Of a stretch of DNA of 64,000 nucleotides, positions 16,786 to 24,641 are shown in pieces. Every line of letters starts with the position of its first letter. Positions within the stretch are counted from its first letter, which is position 1. Made by a program: the position numbers and the translations under genes. This stretch comes from DATDIC01 sp963777625 (GTDB taxonomy: Bacteria; Pseudomonadota; Alphaproteobacteria; Acetobacterales; Acetobacteraceae). Where the stretch lies: NCBI GenBank assembly GCA_963777625.1, contig CAVZRO010000008.1, positions 248,001-312,000 on the forward strand, in the 5' to 3' direction. The notes beneath the pieces were generated by a model. The model was not told the origin of the DNA, searched no databases, and saw nothing but the letters and a program-made list of their open reading frames with translations.

Positions 16786-16928
16786 CCTTTGAGGGCGTAG
16801 GCGGCTTGGATCATTTCCTCAACTGCATCCAGCCGTTCATGCCCGGGCCGACTTTGCCAGTATCGATATTCGTCAGCCTTCATTTCATCAAGGCTGGTGT
16901 ATCTCCGCGCGGCCGGTTCTTCTTCCAT
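16746..16928 (-). CDS. Small acidic protein, antitoxin-like partner, probably 3'-truncated
   Basis: ATG 16928 gives 60 residues: MEEEPAARRYTSLDEMKADEY, then the helical YWQSRPGHERLDAVEEMIQ and AAYALKGWE. The pattern (small domain with YW-S-RP-ERL-E) resembles short proteins encoded beside minimal nucleotidyltransferases or other toxin-like enzymes, but I could not confirm the family. After GWE the sequence changes character at the resolvase junction, so the original C-terminus is probably lost and the partner gene is absent. Confidence 0.45.
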   Translation of the reverse strand: MEEEPAARRYTSLDEMKADEYRYWQSRPGHERLDAVEEMIQAAYALKGWEAQPTGRSFAS

Positions 16929-17230
16929 GCTCTGTTTTGTAGCATAATGCCCCCTTTGCGGCAACGCTCGGAACGTCGCCGTAGGGCGCAGAAGAACAAC
17001 CCGTTTGTTTCAAGGGTCTCGATTTTTGCAACGGTGGGCCGGGAGGCGGTCTGGCGTCCGGCTCGTCAATGCGCGAGGTTTTGTTTGCTCAAGTTCGGGG
17101 CCGCTTCTTTCGGCTGATTGGACAACCTGCGGGTTGGTATAATATTAGACCGCCGTTCGAGAGGCTGACTTTCCCTGGTCAGGCTCGCGCAGGTGGGTAC
17201 GACGCGATTGCGGTTGCACGGACTGTCGCT

Positions 17231-17320
17231 GGATTCCCGCTTTCGCGGGAATGACGGGGAGCGTGCGGGAATGATGGGGAGGAGGAATGATAGGGAGCGG
17301 GAATGACAGCGAATGGGTCT
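17231..17320. repeat. Dispersed palindromic repeat, family A, with decayed half copies
   Basis: ATTCCCGC-tttc-GCGGGAAT at 17233-17252 is a perfect copy, followed by GCGGGAATGATGGGG, GGAATGATAGGG and GCGGGAATGACAG half copies. It lies 20-110 bp downstream of the second patatin gene. The remaining 16929-17230 gap shows no convincing gene. Confidence 0.75.
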
Positions 17321-17340
17321 GCGTTCGGGGCGATCGGAAA

Positions 17341-18588
17341 CTAGAGGGTTGCGGATGTCAGCGTGTCGCCGGCGCCCAGGTCTTGATAGCCGGGAGGGAA
17401 TCTCTGCCAGGGATAGCCCTGCTTGCCCAGCTCGTATCCGACCGTGAACAACGCTTGCATGTATGCCCGGTCGAACGGTGCTTCCAGCTTCATGTCGAAG
17501 GATGACGGGATATTGGCCAGGTTGAAATCGATTTTGTCGCGCGTGGCGGCGATATAGATCCGGTAGATGTCACCGACGCCTTGGGTGTGAATAAGCGACC
17601 CGATCGCGCGGCCTACAATGCTGAGCGTTTTGCGCTTGATCTCCTCCCAGTGCGGATCAAGACGAGCATTCCGTATGACGTAAAGCTGACGCGATCGCAC
17701 GAACCCTTGTTTCTGCGACTGAACGTTCAGTTGAGACGATGGAGGATAGACAAACACCTGCGCGCTCGCACCGCCGTCAACGTGCATTTCCTGATAGGGG
17801 CGGCCGTTCACCTCGACATCGATCATTTCGGGCGGAAAAGCGCCCGGTATGGCAGCCGAGGCGATCAGGATCTGCTGGACCAGATGCAGCACGCCGGGAC
17901 GTTTGCTCGCGGCGAGCTTGCCGATGTTCCAAACGACCGGACGGCCCTCGTCGAGGTTTGTCGTCCCGATAAGCAACAACCGGCCCTGCTGGTATTCGGC
18001 GGCAATTTCATCGAGCAGCGACGCAGTCACAAAACCGGCGATGGTCCGCCGGAGCGGAGCATTGGAATTGAGCGCATCTTCGGTCACCGCGGCAAGCAAG
18101 CCACGATTCACCAGGACATCGTTGGCGGAGATTTGCGTGTATACCGCTCGGAGTTGCGGATCGTAACGGGGTCCGAGGAAGGCGAACGGGGCCGTCAGTG
18201 CCCCCGTGCTTATCCCGGTGACAAGTTTGAATTCCGGGCGTGATCCCTGCTGCGTCCAGCCAGTCAGCAGCCCGGCGCCAAATGCGCCGTCTTCTCCGCC
18301 GCCGGAAACCGCAAGATATGATGCCGGTGGCAGTGGACCCGTGTGGCCGCTGGCTCGATATGCGGCAAGCTCTCGGTCGTACGATGCCTTGCCTTCGGCG
18401 ATGAGGACGGGCGAATCCTCGTCGCCCCAATACCTGATGTCGCGCAGGCCGAGGACGGTAACCTCGGACTCGTCCTGGGGCGGGACCGCGGCCTGGCGTG
18501 GCAACGCCGAACAACCCGTCAGAGCACTGAAGGCGGCTGCATTGACGGCGAGGAATGATCGGCGGCCCAGAGCCACGTGGCGGGTCAT
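17341..18588 (-). CDS. Patatin-like phospholipase lipoprotein, copy 2
   Basis: The 415-residue protein has the same layout as the copy at 4830: GRRSFLAVNAAAF signal, lipobox LTGC, SGGGEDGAFGAGLL oxyanion loop, GISTGAL nucleophile elbow and DGG dyad aspartate, all intact. The 29 substitutions are scattered and mostly conservative, with clusters in the last 60 residues, suggesting both copies are under selection. Upstream identity (TAATGGTTTACCTGCGGAAG) ends soon after CTCTAG. The two genes are direct repeats about 12.5 kb apart and bracket the MFS-phaC-hom-accessory interval. Confidence 0.88.
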   Translation of the reverse strand: MTRHVALGRRSFLAVNAAAFSALTGCSALPRQAAVPPQDESEVTVLGLRDIRYWGDEDSPVLIAEGKASYDRELAAYRASGHTGPLPPASYLAVSGGGEDGAFGAGLLTGWTQQGSRPEFKLVTGISTGALTAPFAFLGPRYDPQLRAVYTQISANDVLVNRGLLAAVTEDALNSNAPLRRTIAGFVTASLLDEIAAEYQQGRLLLIGTTNLDEGRPVVWNIGKLAASKRPGVLHLVQQILIASAAIPGAFPPEMIDVEVNGRPYQEMHVDGGASAQVFVYPPSSQLNVQSQKQGFVRSRQLYVIRNARLDPHWEEIKRKTLSIVGRAIGSLIHTQGVGDIYRIYIAATRDKIDFNLANIPSSFDMKLEAPFDRAYMQALFTVGYELGKQGYPWQRFPPGYQDLGAGDTLTSATL

Positions 18589-18730
18589 AATGGTTTACCT
18601 GCGGAAGGCTCTAGGCCAGCGCCGTTGCGACAGAATAGAATCCAGCACTGCGACGGCGGCATTGCATTCTAATTCTTTCACAAACTCGGATGCGGGAATC
18701 CAGACAAGCCCTCGGAATTCCGCAGACTTT

Positions 18731-18762
18731 CGCGTGGATGCGCGCGTTCGCGGGCATGACGG
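18731..18762. repeat. Dispersed repeat, family A, degenerate copy
   Basis: CGCGTGGATGCGCGCGTTCG followed by CGGGCATGACGG is a decayed family A palindrome in the gap between the second patatin gene and the ABC exporter. The rest of 18589-18818 shows nothing supportable. Confidence 0.5.
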
Positions 18763-18818
18763 ATCTAGAGCTTTCGTCCGCGCGGATTGGTACCGGCAAT
18801 CATTCTCAGAACGGACTC

Positions 18819-19589
18819 TCAGGGCTTGAGATGATAGCCGGTGCGAAAGATCCACCAGAGCAGGACCAGGCAGAGCGCCATGAAGGCGGCGATGAAACCG
18901 AGGCTTACGCCAAGGCTGACATCTCCGACGCCGTAGAAGCTCCAGCGGAACGCGCTCACCAGATAGACGACCGGGTTGAACAGGCTCAGTGTCCGCCACG
19001 GCTGGGGCAGCATGTTGATGGAGTAGAACGCGCCACCCAGGAACGTCAGCGGCGTGACGACGAGAGATGGAATGATCGCCAACTGCTCAAAACTCTCGGC
19101 CCAGATGCCGATCACGAAGCCGAACAGGCCGAACGTGACCGCGGTGAGCACCAGGAACACGACCATCCAGGCGGGATGCATGATCTGCACCGGCACGAAC
19201 AGCGTTGCCGTGGCGAGAATGATCAGCCCGATCACCACGGATTTCGTCGCCGCCGCGCCGACATAGGCGAGCACTGCCTCCGTGCTCGAGAGCGGCGCCG
19301 AGAGCAGCTCGAACACCGTGCGGGTGAATTTGGGGAAATAGATCGCGATCGAGGCGTTCGAGATGCCTTGCGTCAGCAGCGTCAGCATGATCAGGCCCGG
19401 CACGATGAACGCGCCATAGCCGACGCCGTCCACCTGCTGGATGCGCGAGCCGATCGCGCCCCCGAAGACGATGAAATAGAGCGCGGTGGTGATCACCGGC
19501 GTCGCCACGCTCTGCCAGATGGTGCGTCGTGTGCGCGCCATCTCGGTGCGGTAGATCGCCCACATTCCGGTGGGATTGCGCCCGCTCAT
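18819..19589 (-). CDS. ABC-2 type exporter permease (YadH-like)
   Basis: The 256-residue protein has six hydrophobic segments and the ABC-2 membrane domain: an N-terminal cytoplasmic helix (MWAIYRTEMARTRRTIWQSV), LYFIVFGGAIGSR, then the conserved coupling and loop region FELLSAPLSSTEAVLAYVGA, and the late motif TPLTFLGGAFYSINMLP. Such permeases export drugs, polysaccharides or lipids. Its start overlaps the stop of the upstream ATPase gene by 4 bp (ATGA), so the pair is translationally coupled and forms one exporter. Substrate unknown. Confidence 0.9.
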   Translation of the reverse strand: MSGRNPTGMWAIYRTEMARTRRTIWQSVATPVITTALYFIVFGGAIGSRIQQVDGVGYGAFIVPGLIMLTLLTQGISNASIAIYFPKFTRTVFELLSAPLSSTEAVLAYVGAAATKSVVIGLIILATATLFVPVQIMHPAWMVVFLVLTAVTFGLFGFVIGIWAESFEQLAIIPSLVVTPLTFLGGAFYSINMLPQPWRTLSLFNPVVYLVSAFRWSFYGVGDVSLGVSLGFIAAFMALCLVLLWWIFRTGYHLKP

Positions 19590-20512
19590 GCGCCGTTCTC
19601 CACCAGGTTCACGAAGATATCCTCGAGCGAGGTCCGGCTCGTCTCGAGGTCCTTGTAATCGATCCCGGCCTCCCCCAGGGCACGGAGCAGGCGGGGGATC
19701 CCGGTATCCTCCGCGGCGGCGTCGAAATCGTAAACCAGGCGTTCACCCTGCGCTTCCAGCCGCAGCTTCCAGCCGGCGAGCGCGGGCGGAATCGCATCCA
19801 GCGGATGCTGCACGACGATGGAAAGACGCCGCTTGCCGAGCTTGCGCATCAACGTCGCCGTCTGCTCCACGAGCACAAGCTTGCCGTGATCGATGACACC
19901 CACCCGATCCGCCATCTCCTCGGCCTCCTCGATGTAATGCGTGGTGAGAATGATGGTGACGCCGCGATCCCGCAGCTCGCGCACCAGCTCCCACATGTCG
20001 CGGCGCAGAGTGACATCGACGCCGGCCGTGGGTTCGTCGAGGAACAGGATCTCCGGTTCGTGGCTCAGTGCCTTCGCGATCATGACCCGCCGCTTCATGC
20101 CGCCCGAAAGCTCCATCACGCGGGCATCGCGCTTGTCCCACAGCGACAGATCGCGCAGGAGCCGTTCAATGTAAGCGGGCGCTGCCGGCCGGCCGAACAG
20201 GCCGCGGCTGTAGCGGACCGTGTCCTCGACCGTGGCGAATATGTCGAGCGCGATTTCCTGCGGAACCAGGCCGATGATCGCCCGCGCCGCGCGGTAATCG
20301 CGCACGATGTCGTAGCCGTTGACGGCGATGCGCCCCGCTGTCGGCGAAACTGTGCCGCAAATGATGCTGATGAGGGTTGTCTTGCCGGCCCCGTTCGGGC
20401 CGAGCAGCGCGAATATCTCGCCTTTCTGCACCGTGAGATCGATCGGGTGCAGGGCGGTTTGGCCGGATTTGTAGGTCTTGGTCACGCCGGACACGGATAG
20501 GGCAGCTTGCAT
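19586..20512 (-). CDS. ABC transporter ATPase (YadG-like, DrrA family)
   Basis: The 308-residue ATPase shows Walker A GPNGAGKTT near 40, Q-loop GLVPQEIALDIF, signature LSGGMKRR near 135, Walker B ILFLDEPTAGVD near 155 and the H-loop TTHYIEEAEEMADRV. A C-terminal extension of about 80 residues is typical of DrrA-like ATPases of ABC-2 exporters. ATG at 20512 follows AGGAGATCCG, a good ribosome-binding site. It powers the downstream permease. Confidence 0.92.
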   Translation of the reverse strand: MQAALSVSGVTKTYKSGQTALHPIDLTVQKGEIFALLGPNGAGKTTLISIICGTVSPTAGRIAVNGYDIVRDYRAARAIIGLVPQEIALDIFATVEDTVRYSRGLFGRPAAPAYIERLLRDLSLWDKRDARVMELSGGMKRRVMIAKALSHEPEILFLDEPTAGVDVTLRRDMWELVRELRDRGVTIILTTHYIEEAEEMADRVGVIDHGKLVLVEQTATLMRKLGKRRLSIVVQHPLDAIPPALAGWKLRLEAQGERLVYDFDAAAEDTGIPRLLRALGEAGIDYKDLETSRTSLEDIFVNLVENGA

Positions 20513-20584
20513 CGGATCTCCTGTGATGGGGCAGGATCAAGGTTCCGCTTGGCACCGTGCGGTGCTCCGGATTTTATCCCGCCG

Positions 20585-20986
20585 TCATGGCGATTCTGGC
20601 CGCCGCACCCGGCGCGGCAGGTCGGCCTGATCGTACAGGACGGCAAAGATCGCGGGCGGCTCGCCGCGGTAGCCGAACCAATACCGCCCAGCATGGAACC
20701 AGCGGTCGCCGGGGGCCGCCATTTCGGGATAGGGACGCGGAGCCGGATGGCCCTCGCCTTGGGCGATTCGCTGCATGGCCGAGCGCACGGCCGCTGTAAG
20801 GTTGTCGCGTGCCTCGGTACGGCCAAGGCGGCGGTAATGGCTGCGGAGGTCTGCGAGGTCGCGTTGCGCCTCTGCGGTGAGAACTACGCGGCGGATGGCT
20901 TGCGGGGCGACTGTTGTCCCGATGCCTGGCGCTCGGCCTCGTCCTCGGCTTCCCAGGCGGCCAGCACGTCCGCCACGGCGACGCAA
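20585..20986 (-). CDS. ParE/RelE-superfamily toxin-like protein
   Basis: The credible protein starts around AIRRVVLTAEAQRDLADLRS and continues RLGRTEARDNLTAAVRSAM, then GHPAPRPYPEMAAPGDRWF, HAGRYWFGYRGEPPAIFAVL. This is the strand-helix-helix-strands layout of ParE/RelE toxins, ending in the usual Y-R aromatic/basic strand. No ATG, GTG or TTG lies near the expected start: TTG 20986 would add an unlikely Arg/Gly-rich extension. Either translation is coupled to the antitoxin gene that overlaps it or the start is damaged. The family includes gyrase poisons and mRNA interferases; the target here is unknown. Confidence 0.6.
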   Translation of the reverse strand: MRRRGGRAGRLGSRGRGRAPGIGTTVAPQAIRRVVLTAEAQRDLADLRSHYRRLGRTEARDNLTAAVRSAMQRIAQGEGHPAPRPYPEMAAPGDRWFHAGRYWFGYRGEPPAIFAVLYDQADLPRRVRRPESP

Positions 20987-21090
20987 CCGGTATAGTCGCC
21001 GGTGTCGATACGCTGGCGGCTCGCGTCAAGCCGGGCGCGGAGCCGGGTGAGGTCTAGCGGTGCGGTCGGATCGTCGGGATGAGTGGGCAT
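20884..21090 (-). CDS. Putative antitoxin of the ParE-like pair
   Basis: From ATG 21090 the 68-residue protein reads MPTHPDDPTAPLDLTRLRAR, a helical region (DASRQRIDTGDYTGCVAVAD) and an acidic helix WEAEDEAERQASGQQ. Its size, acidic tail and position directly upstream of and overlapping the toxin gene fit a ParD/RelB-type antitoxin, although no ribbon-helix-helix is obvious. It is defined mainly by context. Confidence 0.5.
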   Translation of the reverse strand: MPTHPDDPTAPLDLTRLRARLDASRQRIDTGDYTGCVAVADVLAAWEAEDEAERQASGQQSPRKPSAA

Positions 21091-21208
21091 GGGCCAAGGA
21101 TAGGCAGGGTCAGGCCGAGTTGCCAGCCTCGTCGATCTTTAGATTTTGCCTTCCATCCCAGGCGTTCGAGGCGGGACGCCCCGGTTCCGGTCATGGCGAA
21201 ATGCTGTG

Positions 21209-21256
21209 ATGTCGGCCAACTTGCCGTAGATCGGCGTCATTGCCGTGGAAGTCAGC
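21209..21256 (-). pseudogene. 48-bp remnant of a DHA2 MFS transporter gene
   Basis: Reading the reverse strand gives LTSTAMTPIYGKLADI, which differs by one residue from the same segment (LTSTAMTPIYGKLSDI) of the MFS protein encoded at 6765-8330. The DNA match is also high. Nothing of the gene remains on either side. It lies just downstream of the restriction-modification gene and shows that another transporter gene was deleted here. Confidence 0.75.
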
Positions 21257-21279
21257 CGTTCGGGTCAGGTCGCTTACCC

Positions 21280-24200
21280 TTATGGCGGCAGCAAGGCGTC
21301 CACCAATGCCTCGATTTCCGCGGCCACACCGTTTTCGGCGAGTGCAGCGCGGATGGCGCGTCGCTTAGCAACAAAATGCTGTGCGTCGGTCAGGGCTACG
21401 GAGGCCGCGACCGCCTCCGCAAGCGAAGCGGCGGCTGCGAGTTCGCGGTGTAGCGGCTCCGCGTCGTCGTATTCGGGGATCGGCAGCGTCCAGACGATAT
21501 TATCCAAGTGCCGGCGCGTTCCGGCCTCGCCAACCACCTGGAGATCGCGGATTTTAGCGATTGCTGTATTGCTGTTCAGGATCGCAACCAAATAGGCGCC
21601 TTCATTCGGACAGCGTGGCGCAGTCCAGTAGGCTCCATGTTCGATTATCGCGTCGCACTGAGGTACGCGCGAAGCGCTCAGCAACGTTCCTGATCCGGTA
21701 TAAACTACGCAATCTTTCGGCAGACCAGACTGGTAAGACAACCCCCGCATGTGGTCGATTCGGGCCGACAAGGTCATGCGCAACTGTCCGTTAGACGCCT
21801 TGTTGGCATGCTCCGCCCATTTTGCTTCGACATCGGCTAGCCACGCGGCCAAGTGGCGATTGCCGGCTTCTCGCGCGGCAGCCGACTCCAGCACCGTTCC
21901 GTCGCGAAGAGGAATTACCGCCGTCACAGCCTGGAGCATACGGAACGGTGCGACGCTCTCACCCAGAATCAATTGGCGCAGGAACTCCACTTCCACCGGG
22001 CCGCGCGGTGGCTCGACCGTCGTCCATGGATGCTTGTCCAGCGGCCCGGCGCGTCCCTGCATGATCGGCGCATGGGCGGACCGGCCCAACCGGCTCGCGG
22101 GAGCGGGATCCACGACGAAGAAGCGGCGCGGCACGATTGTGGCGCCTTGCCGGAAACGGGTGCGATACGGGGAGGCGCCCACCAGCGTGCGGGGGCGCGG
22201 CCACGGAATGCGGGTGTGGGTCAATGCCCGTGCCGCCTCCGCCTCGTCGGCATCGCGCCGGGTCAGGCGGCCTTCCCAACGGTCGACCTCGGTCGGGTGG
22301 GCATCGGCCATCTGCCGGCTGCCGAACAGGACGCAGGTACTTGTCGTGCTGCTGCCGGACTGTGCGCCGAAGATCGGCCATACCCGCTCCAGCGCCCAGG
22401 CCCCGGTCAGCCGCACGCGAGCCTCGCCCATGCGGCCGGTACGCAGGCCGGCATAAACCGGCGCGTTGAGCGTCGCATAGGGCAGCACGAAGGCGATCCG
22501 TCCTTGTGGCTTCAGGTAGCGTTCCGCCCCGCGTGCCCAGAACAGCGCGCACATATCCTGCTGCGTCGCCAGACTGCCACCCACCCACAAATCGTAGCCG
22601 CGCAAGGCCTCGCGCAGCCGATCCTTCATGCCAGGGCTCAGATGGCGATAGACGATCCAGGGTGGATTGCCGACCAGCACGTCCGCCCGCTGCTCCACCC
22701 GCGACAGCCACACGGGCCGGGCGAGGTTGCGGAACACGAATGTCCAGATGCCGTTGCGCCCGGCCCGATAGAGTGCCTGAAGCTGCGTGAACGTCTCGAC
22801 CAACGCATCCGCGTCCGCGTCCGACGCGCCCTCGATCCGGCGGAGTGCGCTGCTCACCGTCTGGGGCGTGGCGCCGTCCGCGAGGCCCCGGTTCAGCTCA
22901 TCCAGGCCGGCTTCGAAGATGGCCTGATCCTCGGCGAAGCCGAGTGGGAATGCGCAGCGGCCGGTCCTCACCGGGCACCTCAATGGCCACGTCCGTCCGG
23001 TCCACGAAGCGGCGCAGGTTCCACTGCATGGCGTCGCCCAGGAACACGGGCACGGTCAGCTTCGACGGCCGTTCCGAGAGCAGCCGCCCCAGCGCCAACA
23101 ACCACGTGACCCGCGCGAGCGTGACGGCCACGGGATGCACATCCATGCCGCGCACCTGTTCCGCGCAGGCTGTCACGATGCGGCGCCCGGTCCAGCCCGC
23201 CGCTTGCCCAGACGCGATCAGGCGCCGCACCGCATGGAACAGGAACGTTCCGGAGCCGCATGCGGGGTCCAGCACCCGCTGCGCAAGCGGCGCGTCGACC
23301 GCTTCTGCCACCACGCGCCCGGCGAGCCAGTCCGGCGTATAGTATTCCCCGAGATCGTGCCGCTCGTCCGGGTCCACCAGGCTTTCGTAGAGCACCTTCA
23401 GCACATCGGTCTCAACGTCGCTCAGGCGGAATCGGGCGGTCTGCGCCGCCACCTGCCGCACCAGATCGGCCCCCGCCGGCAGCTTCAGCGGCCAATCGAA
23501 GAAATCCGCCTCCACAGCGCCCATGATGCCCTCGTCGGCCAGCGCGCGGCCGGACAGCAACCGCTCGGGGTCGCTGACCGGCAGATCCAGTACGCGGGCC
23601 GCGACCGTCTTGACGACGACGGTGAGGTAAGTGTGCTGAAGAAACAGCGAATCTTTGCCGACATCCTCGCCGTAGGCCTCACGCAGCAGCCCGTCCCACA
23701 AATCGCGCTTCAGGCGCACCTCGGGGTCGTCCTTCAGCACCTCCCAGAGGGCGTCCAGGGTTAGCCGGGCGCGACTGAATGTCAGGCTCCCTTTTCCGAA
23801 TGCCTGCGCAACGGTCCGCGCCTCCGGCAGCAGGTCGGTCGTTTCGGAAAGCAAGGGCTCCAGCCACGCCATCAGCTCGCCGGGCCGCTCGGGGTCGGTC
23901 GCGTAGCGCCGCAGCTCAGTCAGAGCACCGTCGACCAGTTGGTAGCCGATGAACGTGGCGCCGTCTGTCGCGATCCCCGTGACCGGACGGTTGCTGCGGG
24001 ATCGGTGCGCGGCGTCGGCAAGGTAATCCGGCATGCGGGCTTCGACGTCGCCCTGCTCCCGCCGCAGATCGCTTTTCAGCTCGATCACCGTGGCGCCCCA
24101 CATGGTGTCGATGCGGCCGCTGCTGTCGAGCAGGTAGACCTCGTGCGCTATCTCGTCATATGGCGCCCCGAACCCTTCACGAAGGAGCTCCGTCATATGG

Positions 24201-24307
24201 CCACGCAACGCCTCATGGCGCGGGCGGCCCGCCATGGCGCGGACGAGTTCAGGAAGTTTGTCGTGGCGCCATGTCACGTCGCTACGATGCCCTGGGTTCC
24301 GGTTCAC
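21280..24307 (-). pseudogene. Type IIG-like restriction-modification protein, single frameshift
   Basis: GTG 24307 opens a protein of about 1,009 residues in two frames. Residues 64-80 (GRIDTMWGATVIELKSDL) fit a PD-(D/E)xK nuclease core, D67...E76-x-K78. EYYTPDWLAGRVV near 321 and VLDPACGSGTFLF at 345-358 (motif I) belong to an N6-adenine methyltransferase. At 22945 one extra base breaks the frame: without it the text runs PLRIP-LGFAEDQAIFEAG. The second frame has VLVGNPPWIVYR (motif IV NPPW) and the C-terminal target-recognition region. The layout is an Eco57I/type IIG-like single-chain enzyme. As sequenced it would stop before motif IV and be inactive, unless the extra base is an error. Confidence 0.78.
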
Positions 24308-24350
24308 ACCAAGGCTCTCCCGAATCGGCGCCGCCTGCTATTGAGCGGAC

Positions 24351-24641
24351 ATGGATACGCGGTCTCGCCAGCCTGGACTTTTCGACACCGAGCCGGAATG
24401 TGATCACGCTGACGCAGTGCTCGCGCGGGCACGGATGCGCGGGATGATCGATATGCTGAGCACGGCGTCAGCGCCGCCATGGACGGACGAGACAGATGTC
24501 ATCCTGCATGACGGCGCCTTCAAACGCGCCATGCGCCTGGTCGCGGTCGATGAGGCCCAGGCGCTGTGGGCCGAATTCGACGCTCACATGGAGCGGCTCT
24601 ATGCAATCTGGGCCCAGGCGAAGCCGGCATTGCAAAACTGA
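24351..24641 (+). CDS. Small hypothetical protein divergent from the R-M gene
   Basis: ATG 24351 gives 96 residues, MDTRSRQPGLFDTEPECDHA..., then a helical body (ARARMRGMIDMLSTA, FKRAMRLVAVDEAQALWAEF). It is not recognised. Its start is 43 bp from the divergent R-M start, suggesting a shared control region, and its stop (24639-24641) abuts the gatA stop (24642). It could be a controller or accessory protein of the R-M gene, but no helix-turn-helix is evident. Confidence 0.55.
   Translation: MDTRSRQPGLFDTEPECDHADAVLARARMRGMIDMLSTASAPPWTDETDVILHDGAFKRAMRLVAVDEAQALWAEFDAHMERLYAIWAQAKPALQN

Noticed and set aside
16345..16964. Active transposon or integron
   Set aside because: The resolvase lacks its catalytic N-terminus and no terminal inverted repeats, transposase or attC-like sites are evident.
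21280..24307. Programmed frameshift in the R-M gene
   Set aside because: No slippery heptamer or downstream stem is visible at 22945; a single surplus base explains the break.
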